This document shows, piece after piece, positions 37,627 to 45,837 of a stretch of 64,000 nt of DNA; position 1 is the first letter of the stretch; each line of letters starts with the position of its first letter. The DNA is from Neobacillus nitrireducens (GTDB taxonomy: Bacteria > Bacillota > Bacilli > Bacillales > Cytobacillaceae): NCBI RefSeq assembly GCF_030915405.1, contig NZ_CP133262.1, positions 4,617,001 to 4,681,000 on the forward strand, given 5' to 3'. The notes under the pieces were generated by a model that did no database searches, had not been told where the DNA came from, and saw only the letters and a program-made list of their open reading frames with translations. The translations under genes and the position numbers were made by a program.

Positions 37627-37656
37627 ATTATAAAGTAAAAGGAGGCATAATGTAAA
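37627..37656 (-). promoter_or_regulatory. Sigma A promoter of yqgY
   Basis: On the minus strand: TTTACA, 18-nt spacer, TATAAT. Its -10 lies in a 20-nt sequence (37620-37639) also found word for word at 36157-36176. Confidence 0.65.
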
Positions 37657-37669
37657 TAATGGTTTCGAA

Positions 37670-38368
37670 TTAGTTTGTTACCAGTGCTTGATAAGAACAA
37701 GTTTCGCAGCCGGAAATAATATTATCCTTCTCAATCAACTCAACGGATTCAAAAAGTGCTTCAAACATGCCCTTTAGAAATTCATGATGCATACTACAAA
37801 CTGTTTCCGTATGTTCTTCTGCCACTTCTTTAAATGGACAATTGAATATTTGGAAATAGATTTTTGTTTTTTCACCGTTTGCTTCAAATTCCGGATAAAA
37901 ACCTGCAAGTGTTGCAGCACTTTTTAATATTGTTAGCTTTTGATCAAATTCTAATTCCTCGCCAAACGCTCTTTTTGCCTTTTCTTGGTCAATCACTTCA
38001 GTACCAAAACGTTTTCCTGTTAGGTAAAGGGCTTGCTTTCCTACTTCTCCAAGCGAAATCATTGTTTGAATGGCGACTTTGGATAAGAGCATATAGTCAC
38101 GGAATGGGAAATGAAGCTGGATTACATCGTCAGATAAACGATACAACCTACTTGGCCTTCCGCCTTTTCCAGTTTTCTTTGTTTCCGATGCTAACATATT
38201 GACATCTTCTAGCTTTGATAAATGCAATCTTGCTACATTCGGATGAATATTAAAATTTTCCGCCACCTCTTGAACTGTTACTTCTTGATGACGTTTGGTA
38301 ATGTATTGATAAATATAGTACCGTGTTGGATCTGACAAAACGTTTGTTATCTTTAATGTTTGTTCCAT
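37670..38368 (-). CDS. Winged-helix regulator with C-terminal cysteine cluster (SufR-like)
   Basis: 232 residues. N-terminal ArsR/DeoR-type winged helix (LSDPTRYYIYQYIT, then VAENFNIHPNVARLHLSKLE as recognition region and GGRPSRLYRLSDD as wing). The C-terminal half has cysteines in FNCPFKE, TVCSMHHE and SGCETCSYQ. This CP-(x)n-C-(x)n-C pattern is like the iron-sulfur regulator SufR and related sensors, so a metal or Fe-S sensor is likely; ligand not proven. AGGTGA precedes the ATG. Targets are unknown. Confidence 0.75.
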   Translation of the reverse strand: MEQTLKITNVLSDPTRYYIYQYITKRHQEVTVQEVAENFNIHPNVARLHLSKLEDVNMLASETKKTGKGGRPSRLYRLSDDVIQLHFPFRDYMLLSKVAIQTMISLGEVGKQALYLTGKRFGTEVIDQEKAKRAFGEELEFDQKLTILKSAATLAGFYPEFEANGEKTKIYFQIFNCPFKEVAEEHTETVCSMHHEFLKGMFEALFESVELIEKDNIISGCETCSYQALVTN

Positions 38369-38545
38369 CACTGTTCACCTCGGACCCCCATAATTTATTC
38401 CATTATAATACAGCGAAAGGAACATGGGAATGAGGTTAACAACGTTAACACTATAAGTTTAGAAAATGTTCACAATTTCGGACTTTTTATTGTAACAATA
38501 TAATAAAAAAATAGCCCAATCTAATAAACTACTTATTGTCAATGG

Positions 38546-38565
38546 CCAAAATATAGCTATTTTGG
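38546..38565. repeat. Short inverted repeat upstream of the regulator gene
   Basis: CCAAAATA and TATTTTGG, 8-nt perfect arms around TAGC, in the 229-bp non-coding stretch between yqzE and the regulator. Possible operator; unproven. Confidence 0.3.
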
Positions 38566-38600
38566 AAAAGTATTAAAGAATGTATATGTAGGATTGCCAG

Positions 38601-38786
38601 TTACATTTTTCGTCTATTTTTTACTTCGTAATAGAGAATGTAGGGTAGTATTCCGAACCAACGATACCAAAAGGATGCTTTTGTTTCCTTACGTACTGTC
38701 CGAAGACGTCTTCGTTCATCCTTCGGTTGGTCTGCATATTTTACGATGGTTTGGGTCATGTATTTAACATAGTCATTAGTTTTCAT
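38601..38786 (-). CDS. yqzE: YqzE, small protein at the end of the comG operon
   Basis: 61 residues, very basic in the middle ([17 protein letters not shown]) with a hydrophobic C-terminal part ([16 protein letters not shown]). In B. subtilis yqzE follows comGG and is likewise of unknown function. I use the ATG at 38786, with AGGTG upstream; a GTG 6 nt earlier overlaps that site. Confidence 0.8.
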   Translation of the reverse strand: MKTNDYVKYMTQTIVKYADQPKDERRRLRTVRKETKASFWYRWFGILPYILYYEVKNRRKM

Positions 38787-38833
38787 GGACACACCTGCCT
38801 TTAATTTTCATCATCAAGTATGTCCAAGTTTGT

Positions 38834-39220
38834 TTACTTCAATTCAATCCATTTGGTTAATTTTTTGGTTCTCGTATCAAAATATCCCCTACCGATATAT
38901 GCTTTAACACCTGCATTAAGGAGAAGTGTGAAATTGACTTTTTGGATATATCCAGTAGGAGGGTCAGCTTGGTAATTCATGGTGCCTTTAACAAAAGTAA
39001 ATGCCCCTTTAGAAGGTAATGTCCCACTCTTTTGAAAATTCACTTCAACTTTTTTTGCCGACGATAGAAAATAGTACTCCTCTTGCAGGATGATATCTGT
39101 TTCATGTGCCATTTTTCTTACGGATAATAATTGTTCAATACGTAACGAGAAAAATGATAAAAAAAGGATGACCAAACATAAGGTAAGTGGGTAAGTGAAC
39201 CCTTTCTCATTATTTCTCAT
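38834..39220 (-). CDS. comGG: Minor pseudopilin ComGG
   Basis: 128 residues. Type IV pilin-like N-terminus NEKGFTYPLTLCLVILFLSFF, with KG before the processed Phe, then an extracytoplasmic domain with TGYIQKVNFTLLLN. Part of the competence pseudopilus that carries DNA through the wall. ATG preceded by GGGGGC. Overlaps comGF by 4 nt. Confidence 0.85.
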   Translation of the reverse strand: MRNNEKGFTYPLTLCLVILFLSFFSLRIEQLLSVRKMAHETDIILQEEYYFLSSAKKVEVNFQKSGTLPSKGAFTFVKGTMNYQADPPTGYIQKVNFTLLLNAGVKAYIGRGYFDTRTKKLTKWIELK

Positions 39221-39693
39221 GGGACTGGCCCCCAATTAACGATTGGAAAAGCTGTCACTGAGTATTCTCTTCCCCGTAGGTCCGTTACGAAGACTTTGAT
39301 TGCATTGTTTAAAATAGTAAAGGAAAATTGTGAGACATTTTGGAGGATGATTTCATGTCCAGTAGAATTCACACGTCTCCTAAGGTTAGTGCCATATCTT
39401 TCATATTGAATAGTTTCTATATCCTTCGTTAGAATTAGTCGTCCGGAAACCACTTCTGCCCGAGTAGACAGTCTTATTTCTTTTTTTATTTGGCTGGAAA
39501 AGACTTCCCACTCCATTGCCTGTAAGGATGCCTCAATATCCTTATTCGTAAGGATAATTTGAAAAATAGGTGTCATAAAGAAAATAATCGTCGTAAAGAT
39601 AGAAAAAGCAATGAGTGCTTCGATGAGCGTAAATGCTTCTTCATTCCAGTAAACCGCATATTTCGGTTTCAGGCAGGAAAGAATTTTTTTCAA
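39217..39693 (-). CDS. comGF: Minor pseudopilin ComGF
   Basis: 158 residues. A leader of about 19 residues ends in NEEA before FTLIEALIAFSIFTTIIFF, a prepilin peptidase (ComC) site with Ala replacing the usual Gly at -1. C-terminal ILNNAIKVFVTDLRGREYSVT is ComGF-like. The TTG start follows GGAGGTGTGTG and lies inside comGE, so translation is coupled. Confidence 0.85.
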   Translation of the reverse strand: MKKILSCLKPKYAVYWNEEAFTLIEALIAFSIFTTIIFFMTPIFQIILTNKDIEASLQAMEWEVFSSQIKKEIRLSTRAEVVSGRLILTKDIETIQYERYGTNLRRRVNSTGHEIILQNVSQFSFTILNNAIKVFVTDLRGREYSVTAFPIVNWGPVP

Positions 39694-39976
39694 TTCTTAC
39701 ACACACCTCCTTTTGGTCAACTGTTTCATTGTTTTTCCAAATGATTTGGTACTCAACTCCATTCAGAATGGAAGTGTAATTTGAAAATGATTTATTGATT
39801 AATTGGGTCTGGAGTTCCTCATACATAAGCTGCCTTGCTTTACTTTCCAATTCCAATTGCCGAGATTGATCCCTTAGCTCAATCAATAAAGGAAGACAAA
39901 ATAAGCTAAGCATTAACCAGGCCGATAGAGAAAGCAGCAATTCCAGCAAGAAAAAGCCTTTAATACTCCTTAACAT
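39641..39976 (-). CDS. comGE: Minor pseudopilin ComGE
   Basis: 111 residues. Short leader MLRSIKG then FFLLELLLSLSAWLMLSLF, a pilin N-terminal helix with Glu at +5. AAAGGGGCG precedes the ATG at 39976. Overlaps comGD and comGF. Divergent in sequence outside the helix, as is usual for ComGE. Confidence 0.82.
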   Translation of the reverse strand: MLRSIKGFFLLELLLSLSAWLMLSLFCLPLLIELRDQSRQLELESKARQLMYEELQTQLINKSFSNYTSILNGVEYQIIWKNNETVDQKEVCVRIEKNSFLPETEICGLLE

Positions 39977-40400
39977 AGAAGCGCCCCTTTCCAATTAATA
40001 CGGTTAAAACATATCTTTTATTGTTGGTTTGGATATAGATCGTGCCAAATTTGTTTACATTGCCGTCACTTAGAAATTTGAAATATAAGGTAAGGGAGCC
40101 CTCGGTGAGTGTAATATTTTTTGAGTAATTGCGATGGACGACTGGTGGCAGGTCGGGCAGCAAGAAGATAGTGTACCGATTCTGGCTTGGAAAAAAAACA
40201 ATTGAAACTTCATCCTGATGGGAAATAGCATATTGTTGTGCATAATATAGGTCTGCTTTTAATTGGGTTAAAAAGGCCTCATCCTCCAATACTGTGTGCT
40301 GTGGCTTTAAGGAGAAAACTGTAATTGAGGAGATAATCATGAAGATGGAGAGAACTAACAAGGACTCAATTAAAGTGAAGCCTTTTTGATGGTTATTCAT
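39960..40400 (-). CDS. comGD: Pseudopilin ComGD
   Basis: 146 residues with class III prepilin leader NNHQKG/FTLIESLLVLSIFMIIS, Glu at +5, and a C-terminal globular part (KRYVLTVLIGKGRFYVKEY). Its ATG overlaps the last base of the comGC stop. Acts in the competence pseudopilus. Confidence 0.88.
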   Translation of the reverse strand: MNNHQKGFTLIESLLVLSIFMIISSITVFSLKPQHTVLEDEAFLTQLKADLYYAQQYAISHQDEVSIVFFPSQNRYTIFLLPDLPPVVHRNYSKNITLTEGSLTLYFKFLSDGNVNKFGTIYIQTNNKRYVLTVLIGKGRFYVKEY

Positions 40401-40720
40401 TATGGGTTGGTTACTAATGCAACAGCTGTAACAGTACCTTCAGAGTCTATTTCAACCGTCTTACCGTTTGGACAGCCTTTAGCGTCCGTCTTTATATATC
40501 CTTCCGTTTTTAGTTCCGCGATTGTGGGAATCTTATTCTTATCCATTTCATAAGCTTGAACTTGAGCTTGAACCATTTTAACGTAGGCATCGCAGCCTTT
40601 ATTGTTTATATTTGAATTATGTTTAGCAACGTTGGGAATTGTGATTATTAACAGCACAGAAATTACTAGCATGACAATCATCATTTCGATTAAAGTGAAG
40701 CCTTTCTCATTGTTCATCAT
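40400..40720 (-). CDS. comGC: Major pseudopilin ComGC
   Basis: 106 residues. Leader NNEKG/FTLIEMMIVMLVISVLL is the best prepilin motif in the operon. The C-terminal part has two cysteines (NNKGCDAYV and DAKGCPNGK) that can form the disulfide known in ComGC. GGAGG precedes the ATG. It is separated from comGB by 203 nt that contain a repeat element, whereas the comG genes normally sit back to back. Confidence 0.92.
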   Translation of the reverse strand: MMNNEKGFTLIEMMIVMLVISVLLIITIPNVAKHNSNINNKGCDAYVKMVQAQVQAYEMDKNKIPTIAELKTEGYIKTDAKGCPNGKTVEIDSEGTVTAVALVTNP

Positions 40721-40770
40721 TTTAATGAACCTCCATTTTTTATAAGATAAAAAGTATTAGTTTTTGAACT

Positions 40771-40922
40771 TAGATAACTGTCCAGCTCCAGCGCCCAACG
40801 GCTAGTGGACTTCGCTCTCCGCCCTACGATAAGTCAACATCGAATCGCTCCGCTCTCCGTGTTTCCTTTATCTCAGTTGGAGCGCTCCAGTCCATACGCC
40901 GCTAAACGGGCGCTTGCGCTTT
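40771..40922. repeat. Bacillus-type interspersed repeat between comGB and comGC
   Basis: About 150 bp, GC-rich compared with its surroundings. The ends are inverted: AGCTCCAGCGCCC at 40784-40796 against GGGCGCTTGCGCT at 40908-40920 (11 of 13 pair), with GGC/GCC further inside. The core contains GATAAGTCAACATCGA and GTGTTTCCTTTATCTCAGT, which I recognise from an interspersed non-coding repeat common in Bacillus genomes. No ORF. It abuts the comGB stop. Confidence 0.75.
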
Positions 40923-40923
40923 A

Positions 40924-41961
40924 TTAGATTCCATCTAATAAGTGAAACATAGGTAAAAGAATAGCCAAATACATAGAAACCACCATAAATCCAATAAAAA
41001 GGTAAAGAACTGGCTGAATGGCTTTTAAACGTTTTTCTATCATTTCCTCCATGTTGGTAACACAATGCTTACTAAAAAATAGTAATTCCTGCTCCAATTT
41101 TCCATTTTCTTGGCCATGTTTTACAATCATCGGAAATTCCTTTTCAAAAAATGATAGGGATGCTAAGATAGTCTCCAATTTTTCTCCGGTCATTAACTTA
41201 CTTTTTATTTGATTAGCTAAGTGACTATAAAAAGGATGTCTATGATTCTGTTCAAATAGTAATAGGGCTTCTGAAACTGATAATCCACCGGATAAGAGGA
41301 AGCTTAGTTGAATGGAAAAGTAGTGGGTAAACAGTAGCTTGAGGATCCTGCCAACAAAAGGGATTCGAACAAGTAGAGACCTTTGCTTAAGGACGGAGAG
41401 TTTTCGGAAAAATAGAAAGTAATAAACTGCTCCCATCGCTAGTGTAAGAAGTAAGGCACCGATAACAATTGGGAAGTAATGATCAAAAGAGTAAATGACA
41501 TTCGTGAAAAAATTTGCTTCCAGTCCAAGTGATGAAAAAAGGGTTGTAAACCTTGGAAGTAAAGTATTTTCTATAAAAATAAATAGAAATCCTGTGATAA
41601 CCAAAAGTATCATTGGATATTGAAGCAACTTGAGTAATTTTTGTAAATCTTTATCTTTTAATAGGGCAAGATCACTTCCTTCTAACAAAGCATCTGCAAA
41701 GCTGCCGTGCTGCTCGGCAAAATAGACATAACCAACTAAGTCTTTGTGGAAACCAAGATTATTTAAAGCATCATGAAACGGTAAACCTTTTTTCAACTCA
41801 TCTAAACACCCATTTAACTCCTCCTTACGTTTTGTTGATAATTGTAATGCTATGGATTCAATTGCTAAGGCAATTGGATACCCCCTTGCTAATAGTTCAC
41901 CAGTTCTTCTCAGGAAATGAGCTTGTTCATTCACAGTCCATTTATGACGATTCATCATCAT
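40924..41961 (-). CDS. comGB: Competence pilus membrane platform protein ComGB
   Basis: About 345 residues of the GspF/PilC type II secretion platform family. Three hydrophobic regions (near 135-155, 180-205 and 320-340) and the F-domain signatures LRRTGELLARGYPIALAIES and VKHGQENGKLEQELLFFS. Start at one of three consecutive ATGs (41961, 41958, 41955), inside the end of comGA; an open frame further upstream lies within comGA. The C-terminus ends LPMFHLLDGI just at the edge of the repeat and looks complete. Confidence 0.88.
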   Translation of the reverse strand: MMMNRHKWTVNEQAHFLRRTGELLARGYPIALAIESIALQLSTKRKEELNGCLDELKKGLPFHDALNNLGFHKDLVGYVYFAEQHGSFADALLEGSDLALLKDKDLQKLLKLLQYPMILLVITGFLFIFIENTLLPRFTTLFSSLGLEANFFTNVIYSFDHYFPIVIGALLLTLAMGAVYYFLFFRKLSVLKQRSLLVRIPFVGRILKLLFTHYFSIQLSFLLSGGLSVSEALLLFEQNHRHPFYSHLANQIKSKLMTGEKLETILASLSFFEKEFPMIVKHGQENGKLEQELLFFSKHCVTNMEEMIEKRLKAIQPVLYLFIGFMVVSMYLAILLPMFHLLDGI

Positions 41962-43015
41962 ACACCAAACGTTCAAATTCAGATTCTTGAATATACCCAA
42001 GGGCAATGCCTTTATTAATTACATCCTTTAACACGCGGTAACGTATCTCAATTTGTTCTCCTTGGGCAGCTTTCATTACTGCATGTAAATTTCTTCCTGA
42101 TAAAAGTTCAAACACACTGGCGCGTTTCCATCTGCCGTAGGAATAACAAATAGGTGAACAATCTCCTTCACAAAAGGGGCAGGTTAGTTCAACTAGCCTT
42201 TGAGCGGTTATCGCAATGAGCGTCTGCTCGACCTCTAACCAATTGACCCCAAACTCATGCAGTCGATAAACCGCACCCTTAGAATCACGGGTATGCATCG
42301 TCGAAAGCACTAAGTGCCCTGTTAATGCTGCTCTAACGGCAATTTTTGCTGTTTCAGCATCTCTTATTTCACCCACCATAATAATGTCAGGGTCATGACG
42401 AAGAATCGCCTTCAATCCGGCTGCATAAGTTACGCCTGCTTTTTCATTCACTTGAATTTGCAAGACGGAGTCATAGTTTTTTTCAATGGGATCTTCGAGT
42501 GTGATAACATTACGATGAAATAAGTGGGCAGTTTCGTTTAATAAAGAATAGAGTGTTGTGGTTTTGCCCGAGCCTGTTGGCCCGGTGAAGATAATTAAAC
42601 CATGAGCATGTTTGAGAAGAGCGAGTAGTTTTCGGGTCATTGATGGGAAAAGTGAAAGTTGGTGAAAAGGTATCTGTTCTTGCTGTGGTAACAGCCTAAT
42701 GACAAGGCTCTCTCTGTTATTAGAAGGGAGAGTGGAAAGTCTGAGACCCATTAAATTTCCGTCGACTTCGCAAAAAAAAGCTCCACTTTGTGGTCGTCTT
42801 CTTTCTCCGATATCCATATTGGCTGTGAATTTAAAATGTGAGATTAATCTGTCGCATTCATCTTTTGGAAGGGATAGTCGAGGTATGAGCTTGTTGGTTA
42901 ATCGGATTTGGACGAGCGTGTCTTTCTTCCTAGGGATAATGTGAATATCTGTTGCCTGGTTCCGTGCTGCATCTGTAATGATTCGATTTGCTAAAATTTC
43001 TATCTCGCTAACAAT
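41942..43015 (-). CDS. comGA: Competence traffic ATPase ComGA
   Basis: Drives pseudopilus assembly for DNA uptake. N-terminal domain with ATDIHIIPR, Walker A IFTGPTGSGKTT, Asp box LEDPIE, Walker B DIIMVGEIRD, His box TGHLVLSTMHTRD, and a C-terminal CPFCEGDC pair. The frame is open up to 43111, but no ATG/GTG/TTG with a Shine-Dalgarno exists. AAGGTGGTGG is 5 nt before an ATT at 43015 giving 357 residues, equal to the B. subtilis length (356) and N-terminus. I therefore suggest an AUU start. GTG at 43024/43027 is the alternative. Confidence 0.88.
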   Translation of the reverse strand: MVSEIEILANRIITDAARNQATDIHIIPRKKDTLVQIRLTNKLIPRLSLPKDECDRLISHFKFTANMDIGERRRPQSGAFFCEVDGNLMGLRLSTLPSNNRESLVIRLLPQQEQIPFHQLSLFPSMTRKLLALLKHAHGLIIFTGPTGSGKTTTLYSLLNETAHLFHRNVITLEDPIEKNYDSVLQIQVNEKAGVTYAAGLKAILRHDPDIIMVGEIRDAETAKIAVRAALTGHLVLSTMHTRDSKGAVYRLHEFGVNWLEVEQTLIAITAQRLVELTCPFCEGDCSPICYSYGRWKRASVFELLSGRNLHAVMKAAQGEQIEIRYRVLKDVINKGIALGYIQESEFERLVYDDESS

Positions 43016-43113
43016 AGGTACCACCACCTTTTTATTTTTACTTGGAATAAAATTCGACAGGTTTCTACCGTTTCCTTTTTTATTCACGCAAAAACTTATC
43101 TTTTTCGGCAAAT

Positions 43114-43143
43114 AATATATTTGGTGTCAAAAAGTTGTCACAA
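43114..43143 (-). promoter_or_regulatory. Weak candidate promoter of the comG operon
   Basis: On the minus strand: TTGTGA, 18-nt spacer, TATATT. A-rich and T-rich blocks nearby (AAAA-GATAAG-TTTT at the start of the leader) recall half of a ComK site, but the spacing is 6 instead of 5, so I do not call a ComK box. Confidence 0.25.
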
Positions 43144-43193
43144 AAGGGTGTCAGGCACCATGTGAAAATTTCACATGGTGCCTGACACCCTTT
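43143..43193. repeat. 51-bp perfect palindrome between comGA and yqhG
   Basis: AAAGGGTGTCAGGCACCATG (continuing to GTGAAA) is mirrored exactly by TTTCAC...CACCCTTT around a single central base at 43168: arms of 25 nt. It starts 3 nt past the yqhG stop and could end yqhG transcription. The core GGTGTCAGGCACC recurs in Bacillus genomes as a repeat. Confidence 0.8.
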
Positions 43194-43196
43194 CCC

Positions 43197-43988
43197 TTAT
43201 AGTGCTTTTTCGGTTAGATAAAAGAGGCCTCCATTGATGAAGGATATGTTTATTTTAGGTTCGTATTGTTCTTTTAAGGCTATTTTTTCGGTCTCATAGT
43301 TTTCATTTTCATCTTCTATATCTTCGTAAAAGTGATGTAAAAGGCGTAAATCCTGATCCCAACGCTCTCTAGCCTCGAGAGACCAAGTGTGATCTTCCTT
43401 CTCAATCACGGATGTAAGATAGGTTTCAATTCTTGTCATTCCGCTTTGAGGTTTCACTAAAGGTGACAACGTAAAGGAATAGTCAGGTATTTTTGGTGTT
43501 AACTGTATTTCAAGCAGCCTGTCATGGAAATCCTCAACCATTTTTCCGTTAATGAGCTGTAAGCCGATTGATTTAAAAATATCCCGCTTACGGTCACATT
43601 GATAAGAAATCTTAACATTTAGGCAAAGCCAAGGAAGTAAGGGAGTTTGCTTGTTTTGATTCCGATGATTTTCATACAGCCGGATATAACTGGCTAAGTT
43701 TTTTGTCGATGCAAAAATTTGATGAAGTCGAGGGGAACCAAAATGGATGATTTCCCCTTTCATATTTTCAGGAGCAGCATCTTGATTCGTGATAAAGGTT
43801 AATTTCATTGGGTTGGGAACTCCGCCTATTTTTTCTAAATAGTGCCAGTAAAAAGGCCGGTTCATTAATTCTTTGTCAAGTTCTACTGTCAACTGAACGG
43901 TTAAATATCCAGGACCATTTGCCACAATCGTACAATCATTGGCCTGAAAGTAGTTCAATAGAAAGTTATGAATTTCCTGCTGCTGCAT
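43197..43988 (-). CDS. yqhG: Conserved protein YqhG
   Basis: 263 residues, no signal or transmembrane helix; cytosolic. Starts MQQQEIHNFLLNYF and ends KINISFINGGLFYLTEKAL. Always next to the SNF2 helicase YqhH in Bacillus, here overlapping it by 23 nt, so the two are co-translated and probably act together. Function unknown. Confidence 0.82.
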   Translation of the reverse strand: MQQQEIHNFLLNYFQANDCTIVANGPGYLTVQLTVELDKELMNRPFYWHYLEKIGGVPNPMKLTFITNQDAAPENMKGEIIHFGSPRLHQIFASTKNLASYIRLYENHRNQNKQTPLLPWLCLNVKISYQCDRKRDIFKSIGLQLINGKMVEDFHDRLLEIQLTPKIPDYSFTLSPLVKPQSGMTRIETYLTSVIEKEDHTWSLEARERWDQDLRLLHHFYEDIEDENENYETEKIALKEQYEPKINISFINGGLFYLTEKAL

Positions 43989-45654
43989 GGGATTCTCCTT
44001 TCTTCATGTCCTCTGCAAATTCGATCATCGATGATAAATTCTCCATTTTTATGCGCATTTCACCTTCTGAAGCGGATTGTCCAAAAATATCGATTAAATG
44101 ATCTTCAATATTGCCAAATTCCAACTTTGTTAAAATATCATCGAGCTCGCCGATAACCTTTTCAAATAAATGAATTTTTTCATATAGAAGCTTTAAAATA
44201 TGTTCTTCGACCGTATTTTTTATCGCAAAATTATAAATCATGACATCCTTTTCCTGGCCTAAACGATGGATTCGTCCAATTCGCTGTTCTAGCCGCATTG
44301 GGTTCCAGGGCAAATCAAAGTTAATAATATGGTTGCAAAATTGAAGGTTAATTCCTTCGCCGCCTGCTTCTGTTGCAATGAGGACTTGTGCATGCTTTTG
44401 GAATAATTCTCTCATCCAGTCCTTTTTCCCTCGCTTAAAGCCGCCTCGAAAGGGGACAGATGATATTCCATGTTGTTTTAAATACCATTGAAGGTACATT
44501 TGCGTGGCCCGATATTCAGTAAAAATAATCACCTTATCATTCACTTTTTGAATTAATTCTAATGCCTTTTCCGCTTTCGAATTTTTCTGGACAGCTTCGA
44601 CCTTTTTTATTAAATATTGAATTTGTTCTTCGAATGCAGGAGTTGGATTTTCCTTTTTTTGAAGCATATTTTTTAACGTGTAAAAAACTGCCTCTCTGCT
44701 GCTGCATGCCTCACGCTGTAATGTCATTACGGAGAATGAACTAGTCTGGACCCAATTCCCTTCACTTTTCAAATCAGTGATTGACTCATAAAGATCTTTC
44801 TCCTCTGTGGTACATTCAATCGGAATGGTTTCTACATGTCTCTTCGTCCACTCAATTCCTGTATCAGCACGTCGATTTCGAATCATTACCTTGTTAACTA
44901 ATTCTTTCAAATGCTCATTGTCATTTAATGACCGTGCATCACGCTTGTACTTTTCAAAAAAGGCAGTTTCGCTCCCTAGATGACCAGGTTTTAACAATGA
45001 AACCAGATTAAATATTTCTTCGACCCGGTTCTGAATCGGAGTGGCTGTTAGAAGTAAACAAAATTTCTTTTTTAGATTTTGAACAAATTCGTAGTTTTTT
45101 GTTTTATTATTTTTAAGTTTATGTGCTTCATCGATGATTATAAGGTCATAATCTTGCTTGAAAATTATGTCTCGATGTGGATTTCGTTTGGCTGTATCAA
45201 TCGACGATACGACGACATCACACTGTTCCCAAACATAGCTTTTCCTTTGTGAGATAGCAGGAATAAAAAATTTGCTATTCAACTCCATCGACCATTGAGT
45301 AACTAAAGAAGCAGGGACAAGAATTAATACCTTTTTCACCAAGCCGCGAATCATATATTCTTTAAGTATTAACCCGGCCTCAATCGTTTTACCAAGTCCT
45401 ACTTCATCAGCAAGTATGGCTTTCCCATTCATGTTTTCAATGACTTGTTTAGCTGTTTCAAGCTGGTGTGGGAGGGGGGTTAGATTGGGTAAATGACCAG
45501 GTGCCAATAGACCCTTGAAATCCGGAATGACGAGATGTTTTTCAACATTAATAGCTAGTTTAAAAAGCTCCCAATTACCCCATGGACCATCGTTTTCAAT
45601 TCTATGTAAAAAATCATCCTTCCAGGAGGAATCAAATTCAATTTCGATCGACAT
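43966..45654 (-). CDS. yqhH: SNF2-family helicase YqhH
   Basis: 562-residue DEAD/H ATPase of the Swi2/Snf2 type, like a shortened RapA/HepA. Motif I ADEVGLGKTIEAGL, II IIDEAHKLKN, III LTATPIQN, then second lobe with IIFTEYRATQMYL, IATEAGGEGINLQ and motif VI QRIGRIHRLGQ. AAAAGGAGTTGG precedes the ATG. Likely moves along DNA and displaces bound proteins such as RNA polymerase; substrate inferred only from family. Confidence 0.88.
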   Translation of the reverse strand: MSIEIEFDSSWKDDFLHRIENDGPWGNWELFKLAINVEKHLVIPDFKGLLAPGHLPNLTPLPHQLETAKQVIENMNGKAILADEVGLGKTIEAGLILKEYMIRGLVKKVLILVPASLVTQWSMELNSKFFIPAISQRKSYVWEQCDVVVSSIDTAKRNPHRDIIFKQDYDLIIIDEAHKLKNNKTKNYEFVQNLKKKFCLLLTATPIQNRVEEIFNLVSLLKPGHLGSETAFFEKYKRDARSLNDNEHLKELVNKVMIRNRRADTGIEWTKRHVETIPIECTTEEKDLYESITDLKSEGNWVQTSSFSVMTLQREACSSREAVFYTLKNMLQKKENPTPAFEEQIQYLIKKVEAVQKNSKAEKALELIQKVNDKVIIFTEYRATQMYLQWYLKQHGISSVPFRGGFKRGKKDWMRELFQKHAQVLIATEAGGEGINLQFCNHIINFDLPWNPMRLEQRIGRIHRLGQEKDVMIYNFAIKNTVEEHILKLLYEKIHLFEKVIGELDDILTKLEFGNIEDHLIDIFGQSASEGEMRIKMENLSSMIEFAEDMKKGESHAAAGNS

Positions 45655-45837
45655 GGTTCCAACTCCTTTTGTACAATCCTCTGCTTTATAATTTTCTAAT
45701 AAAGTTATTGCTCAATGTATTCTGTTAATGGTAGGATGATAATAGCTTTAATGTTTAAAATATTTTAATAAGGTAATTTATTTTATTAGTATAATTAGTA
45801 TGACCACTTTGGATAATATTATAATGCGAATGATAAC

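Noticed and set aside
40740..40923. Insertion sequence between comGB and comGC
   Set aside because: The element is too short and has no ORF or clear target duplication. It fits a non-coding interspersed repeat better.
43080..43143. ComK box upstream of comGA
   Set aside because: A-rich and T-rich blocks exist, but none shows AAAA-N5-TTTT, nor the paired arrangement needed.
43159..43177. Fnr/Crp site TGTGAAAATTTCACA
   Set aside because: The spacer is 5 nt instead of 6, and the sequence is the middle of a much longer perfect palindrome that explains it.
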